Under the pieces are notes generated by a model. That model searched no databases. It had not been told where the DNA came from and saw only the letters and a program-made list of their open reading frames with translations. Shown one piece after another: positions 1 to 6,317 of a DNA stretch of 6,833 nucleotides. The DNA is from Verrucomicrobiales bacterium. GTDB lineage: Bacteria > Verrucomicrobiota > Verrucomicrobiia > Limisphaerales > UBA1100. The translations under genes and the position numbers were made by a program. Location of the stretch: NCBI GenBank assembly GCA_002718935.1, contig PBFV01000030.1, positions 36,584 through 43,416 of the forward strand. The letters run 5' to 3'. Positions within the stretch are counted from its first letter, which is position 1, and the number at the start of each line of letters is the position of its first letter.

Positions 1-516
1 CGCTGGATGGTGGCCTTATATTTCTGCCTGGCACTGTTGAGCACGTTGCGGCCGAAGACCGAAAGTGATTCTCAATGGCCGGCTTTTCTCGACGCCCAAT
101 TCGGCTGGCTGGGCCGCTGGCCCGCCTTCACCCATTGGATGGCGGCTCTGGCACTGGCGGGAGCCGTACAGTTTGGCGAGGTGAAATGGACGGAATCGCT
201 TGGGCTGGTTTCGCAGCCAATTGACCTAGCCAGCCACCTGCCGGTTATGATGGCGCTGGATCTGCGCGCGGCGGTGTACCTGATGATGGGGCTACTCGTT
301 TTGTATTTGCTGAACAGCTACATTTATTTCGGCGAAAAAACATTTTGGCAAAACGTCGATTCTTCCGGACGGCGGCTGCTCACACCACTGCGTCCACTGC
401 GGTTGGTGGTGGGCAAGATTGACCTCGCGCCGATGCTGGGCATCGGGCTGGCCTACGGCTTTAATCTGCTGCTGCAACAGGAGCAGTTGATGCGCTGGAT
501 TTCTCAGCCGGCTTGA
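1..516 (+). CDS. YggT-like integral membrane protein, 5' end missing
   Basis: The reading frame is open from the first base and ends at TGA 514-516. A Met codon at 7 sits directly before a hydrophobic segment (Arg-Trp codons precede it in frame), so the true start is probably upstream of the window. Counting from that Met, hydrophobic stretches lie at residues 2-13, about 44-56, 90-108 and 140-156, separated by polar loops. The last part, with L-x-P-L-R at about 127-130 followed by V-G-K-I-D-L-A-P at 135-142 and a final membrane helix, resembles the YGGT domain (PF02325), where a Pro/Arg-rich segment and a G-x-I-D-x-S/A-P motif precede a membrane helix. The hydrophobic first half would fit the two-repeat layout of YggT proteins. 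These proteins are membrane-bound and their role is poorly defined (osmotic stress and division or membrane organisation have been suggested). Family call is moderately sure; function is not known from sequence. Its stop abuts the stop of the convergent TatD-family gene. Confidence 0.6.
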   Translation, partial: RWMVALYFCLALLSTLRPKTESDSQWPAFLDAQFGWLGRWPAFTHWMAALALAGAVQFGEVKWTESLGLVSQPIDLASHLPVMMALDLRAAVYLMMGLLVLYLLNSYIYFGEKTFWQNVDSSGRRLLTPLRPLRLVVGKIDLAPMLGIGLAYGFNLLLQQEQLMRWISQPA

Positions 517-1311
517 TCAGCCGAGCTTGGGAAAAAAAGCATGCGCCGTGGCGCAGGTAGCGGCGCTGAGTTCCGCCAACGACACGCCCTTCACTTCCGC
601 CACCTTTTCGGCAGTGTGCCGAGTGTAGGCGGGTTCACAGCGTTTGCCGCGGTGCGGCATGGGCGCAAGAAACGGGCTGTCGGTTTCCACCATCACCGCC
701 TCCATCGGTACCGCCGCGGCGGCTTCCCGGACTTCCTCAGCATTTTTAAAGGTGATGATGCCGGTGAAACTAACCACCGAACCAAGCTCAACCACCCGCC
801 GCATGGCCGGTGCGTCATCCACGAAACAATGAAATTGCCCGCGCACTTGGTCGGCATACTCCTCAAAAATTTCCAAGGTCGCCTCGAGTGCCGCGCGCTG
901 GTGAACCACCACGTTGAGGTTTTGCTCGATGGCCAGCTCCAGTTGGTGGCGAAAATATTTTTCCTGCCTGACCTTGAGCGTTTTGGCGGCGGCTTCATCC
1001 TTGGGCAGCCGAAAATAGTCGATGCCCGTTTCGCCAATGGCCACTACCTTGGGGTGCCCGCACAGCTCGCGCAGCTCCGGACGCACGTCGTCCGGCGCGG
1101 GATCAAGATCATTGGGATGCCAGCCCACCACAGCATACACCGGCGCATGGGCCTCGGCCATGGCCACGGCGCGTTGGCTGCTTTCCAGATCCGTGCCGAT
1201 GGTAATGATGCGCGTGATGCCTGCCTCTTCCGCGCGGTCGATGAGCCCCGGGATATCGTCGGCAAAATCCGGGAATGTCAGATGCGCATGGGTGTCGTAA
1301 AATGGCTCCAC
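517..1311 (-). CDS. TatD family metal-dependent hydrolase (putative DNase)
   Basis: This is a 264-residue protein of the TatD/YcfH amidohydrolase-like TIM-barrel family; members are metal-dependent, and several have 3'-5' exonuclease or DNase activity in repair. The family signatures appear in order: Y-D-T-H-A-H near residues 5-10 (metal-binding HxH), V-G-W-H-P-N-D, I-G-E-T-G-I-D-Y-F (metal-bridging Glu), V-V-H-Q-R-A, F-H-C-F, and the C-terminal V-E-T-D-S-P-F-L-A-P with its catalytic Asp. Length matches the family (about 260). The start chosen is GTG at 1311-1309, four residues before the conserved YDTHAH. The frame stays open back to 1500, but that 63-residue extension is Arg/Pro-rich, unlike any TatD N-terminus, and overlaps the divergent gene. 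No clear Shine-Dalgarno sequence precedes the GTG. The family call is firm. The physiological substrate is not deducible, and I give no gene symbol because bacterial genomes often carry several paralogues. Confidence 0.93.
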   Translation of the reverse strand: MEPFYDTHAHLTFPDFADDIPGLIDRAEEAGITRIITIGTDLESSQRAVAMAEAHAPVYAVVGWHPNDLDPAPDDVRPELRELCGHPKVVAIGETGIDYFRLPKDEAAAKTLKVRQEKYFRHQLELAIEQNLNVVVHQRAALEATLEIFEEYADQVRGQFHCFVDDAPAMRRVVELGSVVSFTGIITFKNAEEVREAAAAVPMEAVMVETDSPFLAPMPHRGKRCEPAYTRHTAEKVAEVKGVSLAELSAATCATAHAFFPKLG

Positions 1312-1407
1312 GCACGGAGTGTGCCCGCCGCGCGGCCCCGGTGCAATCGCGGGATTTCTGAATATCTCCCCCTTTACAGCGGGCCAAAACGGTTGCAGGT
1401 TGCGGGG

Positions 1408-1416
1408 AAGGAGGAG
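1408..1416 (+). promoter_or_regulatory. Strong Shine-Dalgarno sequence for the peptidase gene
   Basis: AAGGAGGAG at 1408-1416 is a near-perfect match to the 16S rRNA anti-Shine-Dalgarno sequence, and it is the strongest such match seen before any gene in this window. No ATG, GTG or TTG lies within normal spacing in the peptidase frame. The in-frame candidates are ATT at 1418 (3 bases after AAGGAGG), CTG at 1424 (9 bases after), and TTG at 1451 (36 bases after, too far). It is either used with a non-canonical start or it is a chance purine run. Confidence 0.45.
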
Positions 1417-1450
1417 CATTCGCCTGAACGCTGCACACCACCAAACTGTT

Positions 1451-2500
1451 TTGCGTGCCGCACTGCTGCTATTGCTGTGCGCCCTGCCCGCGCCTTGCAC
1501 CCACGCCGCACTCGAGGTGACAAGGGAAATGTTTCAGGGGCGCGATTTCAAGCCTTCAATATTCGGCGTGGAGGCCAATGCCGCGAAAAAGAAGATACCG
1601 GTCGGCTACGCCGTTGATCGCACGCAGGCCATTGCCGGGAATTTCCCGAAAGGCTTTCACCTCGGCTACGCGGAACTCGCCGTGCACGATTATGTGATGA
1701 GCAAGGACATGGTCTACACGATCAATTACGGCCTGCACAATCTCGTGCGCAGTCACGAACGGGTGTTTCACCGCAAAGTGGACCAACGCTTCCGCGTGCG
1801 CATACGGATCTTTGGCAAGTATGCAGACTACGAGCGCTACTCGCAGGTGCGTTACCGCAAGAAGGTCACGAAAAACTTGCTGGGCTTTTTTAGCGCCGCG
1901 ACAAAAGAGATCGTCACGTGGCGCCAACAGCCGCATCTCTCCTGGCGGCTCGTGCCCACCATTTTGCACGAGGGCTGCCACGCGATCATGGACAACATCA
2001 TCGGCGAACTACCGTTCTGGATGATCGAAGGCAGTGCCGACTGGCTGGGTGAAGCACCCGCGTGGCTGCAAAAGGCTGATGGCCTGCGGCGAGACCAACT
2101 GGAACGCTGGATTCGCATGGAAGATTTGTTGAAGAAAAAAAAGCTGCCGCCGCTGAAGAATTATTTGCTGACCACCAGCTACGATGAATGGGATCGGATG
2201 TTTGATGGCAACATTGGTCAGGGCTATGATGTCGGCTGGTCCATTTTCGATTTCTTTATGCGCGCAAGCCCGGACGGGAAGGCGATGAAATTTCTCGGTG
2301 CCGTGATGAGCGATCGTGCAGTAACCAACGCACCGCGCCGCAACGGTGGACTGGAAAAAGCCTTTGTTGCCACCGTAGATCGTAACTGGCATGGACACCT
2401 GCCCATGCTCGAGCGGGGCTGGCACACGTGGATCCGGCAGGAAGCCGCCCGTGCCCACAAGAAACTGGCCGTTGAGCGAGCCAAGGTGGCCAATCCTTAG
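1451..2500 (+). CDS. Secreted HExxH zinc metallopeptidase candidate (DUF1570/gluzincin-like)
   Basis: The protein is about 349 residues counted from TTG 1451. It begins with a classic Sec signal peptide: one Arg, a Leu-rich core, then P-A-P-C-T-H-A with likely cleavage after T-H-A. Export is therefore expected; no proper lipobox is seen. The mature part holds H-E-G-C-H at about residues 173-177, fitting the zinc-binding HExxH, and F-W-M-I-E-G-S-A-D-W about 16 residues further on, whose Glu (about 193) is placed as the third ligand of gluzincins. This arrangement (HExxH, then a W-x-x-E-G-x-A-[DE] motif) and the upstream Y-x-x-Y-E-R-Y segment resemble DUF1570 and MA-clan peptidase-like proteins common in Planctomycetes and Verrucomicrobia. 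The substrate is unknown. The start is uncertain: the frame is open from GTG 1319, but that start buries the signal peptide behind 45 polar residues. ATT 1418 or CTG 1424 would fit the strong Shine-Dalgarno at 1408-1416. The C-terminus is rich in Ala, Lys and Arg. Confidence 0.8.
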   Translation: MRAALLLLLCALPAPCTHAALEVTREMFQGRDFKPSIFGVEANAAKKKIPVGYAVDRTQAIAGNFPKGFHLGYAELAVHDYVMSKDMVYTINYGLHNLVRSHERVFHRKVDQRFRVRIRIFGKYADYERYSQVRYRKKVTKNLLGFFSAATKEIVTWRQQPHLSWRLVPTILHEGCHAIMDNIIGELPFWMIEGSADWLGEAPAWLQKADGLRRDQLERWIRMEDLLKKKKLPPLKNYLLTTSYDEWDRMFDGNIGQGYDVGWSIFDFFMRASPDGKAMKFLGAVMSDRAVTNAPRRNGGLEKAFVATVDRNWHGHLPMLERGWHTWIRQEAARAHKKLAVERAKVANP

Positions 2501-2546
2501 CTTGGCACCAGCCCAAAACCCCATAGCAAAATCCCGCTGAAACGGG

Positions 2547-2575
2547 TTGCCATCCTCGTCATTCCTCGCTATTTT
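2547..2575 (+). promoter_or_regulatory. Possible sigma70-type promoter of the isomerase gene
   Basis: TTGCCA at 2547-2552 and TATTTT at 2570-2575 are separated by exactly 17 bases and lie 25 bases before the isomerase ATG, giving a short predicted leader. The -35 matches TTGACA at five of six positions and the -10 matches TATAAT at four of six. The leader up to 2601 contains no Shine-Dalgarno sequence. This is a consensus match only. It would let the isomerase be transcribed independently of the peptidase upstream, from which no convincing terminator separates it. Confidence 0.33.
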
Positions 2576-2600
2576 CCCGCCACCCAAAACCCATTGAATT

Positions 2601-3641
2601 ATGGCGAAACCGATTTATCACAGCAGCATTGAAGGCGCGCAACACGGCGGCAAGGGACTTGACGGATTTCTGACATTTGCCAAGGAAGCCGGCGCAGTGG
2701 GCGCGCAGCCGAGCAATTACATGCTAGAGGGCAAAAGCGGCGGCTTTACCCGCCCGCACCTCGTGCGCAAGGCGTTTGAGAAACACGGGCTGAAGCTCGA
2801 CGGCATCAGCGGCCACTGCATGTTTTGGGTGCACACCAGCGCGTGGACGGGCACCAAGGGACTGCGACCATTCGTGCCGCCGGAGGTGGCCAAGATGTCC
2901 AAGGGTAAACTGGAAACGTGGGCTGAGGATTACCTGCTGCGCCTGCTGGACCTCGCGGCGGCGCTGGACATCAAAATCCTGCCAATGTTTTGGGGCGCCT
3001 CGCATGGCTGGGAATTGGCCACCGGCTACCCGTGGGGCTTCTGGGCCGGCGGCGATTTCGACCTCATCAAGGAAGGCGAGGAGCGGTTCGTGAAAAAGAC
3101 CGCCAAGATTCGAGCGCATGCCAACAGTCTTGGCATTTATCTCGCGCACGAAATTCATCCCGGCACCGCCGCCATGTGCGCGGAGGAGTTTGGCCGCTTG
3201 GTGGAGATTTGCGATGGCGACCCCTGCCTCACCGTCAATGCCGATCCCTCCCACTGCTGGGAAGGCGAAGATTGGGAAACGCGCTTCACTCATCCCGCCG
3301 TGCGCGATCGCGTATACGCGTGCCACGTGAAGAATTTTGTCGTCCGTCCCAACGTGCCCCTGCGCAAAATGGAAGGCAACTGGCGCAACCGCGCGATGCA
3401 GTTCACCGACCTCGGCAGCGGCGACCTCAACATGGTCCGCTACGCCGAGATGCTCATCAACATCGGCTACCCCGCCCGCTACAACAAAATTATGGGCACT
3501 GAGACTGCCCCGCTCATCGCTGAGACTGAGAGCAACTATCGCGATCCGGATGCCACCGCCATTGAGGGCATTCAATACGTGCGCGACCAGCTCTGCTTCC
3601 CGGTGGCCGAAGGCTCCTTCGAGGACGAAATGGGAGCGTGA
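2601..3641 (+). CDS. Sugar phosphate isomerase/epimerase-like TIM-barrel protein
   Basis: This 346-residue protein fits the xylose isomerase-like TIM-barrel superfamily (PF01261, AP endonuclease 2 fold), whose members isomerise or epimerise sugars, inosose or hydroxypyruvate with a divalent metal. Expected metal-site elements appear in order: H-E-I-H-P-G at 183-188 (Glu184, His186), N-A-D-P-S-H at 213-218 (Asp215, His218), C-H-V-K-N-F at 241-246 (His242), and an acidic E-T-A-P-L-I-A-E-T-E near 301-310 that could hold the last Glu ligand. The middle of the chain is rich in Trp and aromatic residues (G-A-S-H-G-W at 132-137, P-W-G-F-W near 144-148). At 346 residues it is longer than the usual 260-300, the extra length lying mainly in these central loops. 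No signal peptide is seen, so it is probably cytoplasmic. The ATG at 2601 is the natural start, with no Shine-Dalgarno. A strong terminator follows. The fold is confident; substrate and reaction are not determined. Confidence 0.85.
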   Translation: MAKPIYHSSIEGAQHGGKGLDGFLTFAKEAGAVGAQPSNYMLEGKSGGFTRPHLVRKAFEKHGLKLDGISGHCMFWVHTSAWTGTKGLRPFVPPEVAKMSKGKLETWAEDYLLRLLDLAAALDIKILPMFWGASHGWELATGYPWGFWAGGDFDLIKEGEERFVKKTAKIRAHANSLGIYLAHEIHPGTAAMCAEEFGRLVEICDGDPCLTVNADPSHCWEGEDWETRFTHPAVRDRVYACHVKNFVVRPNVPLRKMEGNWRNRAMQFTDLGSGDLNMVRYAEMLINIGYPARYNKIMGTETAPLIAETESNYRDPDATAIEGIQYVRDQLCFPVAEGSFEDEMGA

Positions 3642-3644
3642 AAA

Positions 3645-3663
3645 ACGGCCGATAACGGCTTTT
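3645..3663. terminator. Weak, possibly bidirectional terminator hairpin
   Basis: GCCG (3648-3651), loop ATAA and CGGC (3656-3659) form a four-base-pair stem, preceded by a run of A at 3641-3645 and followed by TTTT at 3660-3663. Read on the minus strand, the stem is followed by CGTTTTT, so it could help stop the MBL gene coming from the right as well as the isomerase from the left. The stem is short and the case is weak on its own. Confidence 0.3.
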
Positions 3664-3667
3664 GCAG

Positions 3668-3694
3668 AACGGTCGCCTCAGGCGGCCGTTTTTT
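3668..3694 (+). terminator. Rho-independent terminator of the isomerase gene
   Basis: AACGGTCGCC at 3668-3677, the three-base loop TCA, and GGCGGCCGTT at 3681-3690 form a ten-base-pair stem with one G-T wobble. The T-run 3689-3694 completes a textbook intrinsic terminator, starting 27 bases after the isomerase stop codon. GGCCGTTTTT in its right arm is also perfectly complementary to AAAAACGGCC at 3641-3650, so an alternative long-loop structure is possible. Confidence 0.82.
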
Positions 3695-3798
3695 AATGAC
3701 CAATCAACAATCCCTAATGACCAAGGAATAACCAATTCGCATCATTCATATTGGCCCTTGGGTTTTGGCCATTCCTTAGGCCTTGGTCATTGGTCCTT
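3695..3798. repeat. Mirror-image array of a degenerate TTGGYCMTT motif
   Basis: Seven copies of a nine-base motif are visible. On the left they read as the complement: AATGACCAA at 3695 and 3716, and AATAACCAA at 3727. On the right they read forward: TTGGCCCTT at 3751, TTGGCCATT at 3765, TTGGTCATT at 3783 and TTGGTCCTT at 3790, the last two overlapping by two bases. The two halves point at each other across about 15 bases near 3736-3750, and AATGACCAAGG at 3716-3726 is perfectly inverted at 3781-3791. The array starts directly after the T-run of the terminator and runs into the 3' end of the MBL gene, supplying its last three codons and stop. It could be a dispersed intergenic palindrome (REP- or MITE-like), a protein-binding array, or a degenerate hairpin element. 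Single-window data cannot show whether it is repeated elsewhere in the genome. Confidence 0.6.
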
Positions 3799-4575
3799 GG
3801 AAATTACCCTCAACCCATCCCACGCCAAGCGCACGCCTTCGGGCAGCTTGGCATCATCCACATCGTGGTCGTAGTAATGGGTAAGGTGCGTGAACCAAGT
3901 TTGTCCGGCGCCCACAGATTTGGTGACCGCCAACGCCTCGCCCGTGCTCATATGGGTCCAGTGTTCCTGCGGGCGCAACGCATCGAGCACCAGCACCTCG
4001 ACCTCTCTGGCGGCTTGCACCGCTTCGTCAGGGATGGATTTGGCATCCGTAAAATACGCCAATCGCTTCACACCTGCCTGTTCAAAAAGAAATCCTGTCG
4101 ACCCCATGCTTCCGTGCGGCAAATCAAATGGCGTTACACGCAAATCCCCAATCTCAAATGGCCCGTCGATGACGTGCTCTTCCGGCACAAAATAACCGCG
4201 TGGATGTTCGCCATCATGAAACGCATGCGCGTGCACGCGACGCAAATGCCCCATCGCCGTCGGGTTGGCATAAATGGGCAACGGCCTCTGGCGGATGTCA
4301 CAGAACCGCCGGCAATCATCCATGCCCATGATATGATCGGTGTGGGCGTGGGTCACTAGCACGGCATCCAGCCAATCGATGTTTGCCCGCAGACATTGCG
4401 TGCGGAAATCGGGCGTGGTGTCGACCGCCAGTTTCACTTCATCGGTGACGACATAAATCGATGAACGCAGCCGGTGATTTTTTGGGTTGGCCAAAAATTC
4501 CTCCGGATACTCCTTGCCGATGACCGGCACACCCTGCGAGGTGCCGGTACCCAGAAATGTAAACTCAAACGACAT
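3787..4575 (-). CDS. MBL fold metallohydrolase, PhnP-like
   Basis: The protein is a 262-residue metallo-beta-lactamase-fold hydrolase. It opens with [11 protein letters not shown] at 8-17, the typical first strand of PhnP/RNase Z-like MBL proteins, then R-L-R-S-S-I and D-T-T-P-D-F-R (52-58). The metal site follows: T-H-A-H-T-D-H at 75-81 (HxHxDH), D-L-P-H at 151-154, F-T-D at 175-177 (bridging Asp) and H-L-T-H near 230-233. PhnP itself cleaves the cyclic phosphate of phosphoribosyl 1,2-cyclic phosphate, but no phn genes are adjacent and relatives of this kind have varied or unknown substrates. The Cys-rich second zinc site found after G-V-P in many homologues is absent here. The start chosen is ATG 4575-4573, right before the conserved F-E-F-T-F-L-G-T-G; an upstream in-frame GTG at 4611 adds 12 residues. 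It is divergent from recN (77 bases apart), and its last codons lie in the motif array. No signal peptide is seen. Confidence 0.88.
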   Translation of the reverse strand: MSFEFTFLGTGTSQGVPVIGKEYPEEFLANPKNHRLRSSIYVVTDEVKLAVDTTPDFRTQCLRANIDWLDAVLVTHAHTDHIMGMDDCRRFCDIRQRPLPIYANPTAMGHLRRVHAHAFHDGEHPRGYFVPEEHVIDGPFEIGDLRVTPFDLPHGSMGSTGFLFEQAGVKRLAYFTDAKSIPDEAVQAAREVEVLVLDALRPQEHWTHMSTGEALAVTKSVGAGQTWFTHLTHYYDHDVDDAKLPEGVRLAWDGLRVISKDQ

Positions 4576-4652
4576 CGGCCGCTTGGGATGCCTGAATGGC
4601 GCGGTGAACACAATTTTATTTTCCCGCCAGGCTGTTTTGGCACAATGCCCGC

Positions 4653-6317
4653 GTGCTGGAATCGCTGCGCATTCGCAACCTTGCCTTAGTCACCGACCTC
4701 ACACTCGAGCTCGGTCCCGGCTACAACGCCATCAGCGGCGAGACGGGTGCAGGCAAGTCCATCCTGATTGGCGCACTCAATCTCGTGCTGGGCGAACGGG
4801 CCGACCGCACGCTCATCCGCGCTGAGGCCGATCAATGCACTGTCGAAGCCACGTTTGACACCGCCCAACTCGACGCCCCCCTGCCCGCTTTCCTCGAGGA
4901 ACACGGCCTCGAGCCCTGCGAGGACAATCAACTCCTTCTCAAACGGACCTTCACCGCCGCTGGCAGCAACCGTCAGTTTGTGAACGGCAGCGCCACCACG
5001 CTCGCGGTCCTTAAGCAGATCGGCGAATGGCTCGTCGACATGCACGGCCCTCATGATCATCAATCACTGCTGCACCCCGCACGCCAGCTGGCCATCCTCG
5101 ATGCCTTTGGCGGATTGCATGAACCTCGTGCCGCCTTCATCGCGCTGCTACAACGCCGGGCGGAAATTGAGCAGGCCAAGGCCGATCTCGTGGTCGATGA
5201 AGCTACTTACGCGCAGCAGCTTGATTTGCTGCGCTTTCAGGTGAAGGAAATCACCGATGCTGCGCTGAATCCGGCCGAAGAGGATAACCTCGAGGCCGAT
5301 TACCAACGCTCAAGCAACGCCGCCCGATTGCTCGAGCTATGCCAGGGCGCCTTGCAGTTGGTCAGTGAAAATGAAGGCTCACTGCTCGACCGTTCCGGTG
5401 ACCTCGGCCGCGTGTTGGCCGATTTGCAGCAGGTCGATGACAGCGCCACCGAGTTGGTGAATCTCCACGAGGAAGCCCGCACCAACCTGCAGGAACTTCA
5501 AAGCGCTCTTAGGGCGTACGCTGATCGTGTGGACATCGACCCCGCCCAGCTTGCCACCCTAGAGGAACGCGTCAATCTCGCCCAATCACTCAAGCGCAAG
5601 TACGGCGGCAGTATTGAGGCCGTGAATGCCTTCGGCGAAGAGGCCGCACAAAAACTTGCCACACTGGAGAGTCGCGATGAGGAATTGGCCCGATTGAACG
5701 CCGAACTCGATTCACTCGAAACCAAACTCATCGACGCCGGCCAAAAGCTCACTGCACAACGCGCCAAGCTCATTCCCAAGCTCACCAAGGCCGTCACCAC
5801 GCACCTCAACGACCTCGGCTTTGCTCAAAGCCAGCTTGATGTCGCCCTCACCAGCACCGATCAACCCGCCGGGGCCAAATCCACCGGGCTGGACACAGTT
5901 GAATTTCAGTTCGCCCCCAACCCCGGCGAGCCCGACCGCCCCTTGCGCGCCATTGCCTCCTCCGGTGAGCTCGCCCGCGTGATGCTCGCGCTCAAGACCG
6001 TCCTTGCCGCCGAAGATTCAATCCCCGTTTTGATCTTCGACGAAGTCGATGCCAACGTCGGCGGCGAAACCGCCCACGCCGTCGGCGAGCGAATGCGGCA
6101 AATAGCCGACCAACGCCAAGTCCTCTGCATCACCCACCTCGCCCCTGTCGCGGCCGCCGCGCAGACGCACTACGTCGTCAGCAAAGCCGTCATCGATGGC
6201 CGCACGGAGTCTAATATCCAACGACTAGCCGCCAATGATCGCATTGAAGAAATCGCACGAATGCTTGGCGGGAAAGTCGGCGCTGCCCGCAAGCACGCGG
6301 AAGAGTTGCTAGGCTAA
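4653..6317 (+). CDS. recN: DNA repair protein RecN (SMC-like ATPase)
   Basis: RecN is an SMC-like ATPase that acts at DNA double-strand breaks, tethering DNA ends and helping RecA-dependent recombination in the cytoplasm. At 554 residues it has normal full length. The N-terminal ATPase lobe starts [12 protein letters not shown] and carries Walker A G-E-T-G-A-G-K-S at 29-36. A long charged, Leu- and Ala-rich helical region, about residues 150-400, fits the antiparallel coiled coil. The C-terminal lobe has the ABC signature A-S-S-G-E-L-A-R at 435-442 (SSGE instead of the common SGGE), Walker B V-L-I-F-D-E-V-D at 459-466, the RecN-typical D-A-N-V-G-G-E, and the switch His in C-I-T-H at 492-495. 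GTG 4653 is the natural start because the conserved beta strand begins right there; there is no Shine-Dalgarno. No LexA-like palindrome was seen in the 77 bases upstream. It overlaps the convergent small gene by four bases. Confidence 0.97.
   Translation: MLESLRIRNLALVTDLTLELGPGYNAISGETGAGKSILIGALNLVLGERADRTLIRAEADQCTVEATFDTAQLDAPLPAFLEEHGLEPCEDNQLLLKRTFTAAGSNRQFVNGSATTLAVLKQIGEWLVDMHGPHDHQSLLHPARQLAILDAFGGLHEPRAAFIALLQRRAEIEQAKADLVVDEATYAQQLDLLRFQVKEITDAALNPAEEDNLEADYQRSSNAARLLELCQGALQLVSENEGSLLDRSGDLGRVLADLQQVDDSATELVNLHEEARTNLQELQSALRAYADRVDIDPAQLATLEERVNLAQSLKRKYGGSIEAVNAFGEEAAQKLATLESRDEELARLNAELDSLETKLIDAGQKLTAQRAKLIPKLTKAVTTHLNDLGFAQSQLDVALTSTDQPAGAKSTGLDTVEFQFAPNPGEPDRPLRAIASSGELARVMLALKTVLAAEDSIPVLIFDEVDANVGGETAHAVGERMRQIADQRQVLCITHLAPVAAAAQTHYVVSKAVIDGRTESNIQRLAANDRIEEIARMLGGKVGAARKHAEELLG

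Noticed and set aside
1359..1387. TTGGCC-N17-TATTCA on the minus strand as a promoter for the TatD-family gene
   Set aside because: The spacing is right, but only 4 of 6 and 3 of 6 positions match consensus, which is not better than chance in this region.
1319..1450. GTG 1319 as the start of the peptidase
   Set aside because: It would put about 45 polar, Arg/Pro-rich residues before the signal peptide and overlap the region just upstream of the divergent TatD-family start.
1451..1520. Lipoprotein signal at the Cys in P-A-P-C of the peptidase leader
   Set aside because: The residues before the Cys (L-P-A-P) do not fit a lipobox, while T-H-A just downstream fits an ordinary signal peptidase site.
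541..1617. Long plus-strand frame of 358 codons opposite the TatD-family gene
   Set aside because: It is rich in His, Arg and Gly with no recognisable domain and lies antisense to a gene with all TatD motifs; long antisense frames are common in GC-rich DNA.
2533..2546. CCCG-CTGAAA-CGGG hairpin after the peptidase as a terminator
   Set aside because: The stem has only four base pairs and there is no T-run after it.
2009..2587. Minus-strand frame of 192 codons opposite the peptidase 3' end
   Set aside because: It is a shadow of the peptidase, with no domain, no plausible start signal and no supporting context.
2724..3575. Minus-strand frame of 283 codons opposite the isomerase
   Set aside because: It has no family resemblance and its composition is that of a codon shadow; the plus-strand protein carries all metal-site motifs.
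4576..4652. LexA/SOS box or clear promoters in the MBL-recN divergent gap
   Set aside because: There is an AT-rich stretch at 4612-4622, but no paired -35/-10 with acceptable spacing and no LexA-type palindrome.
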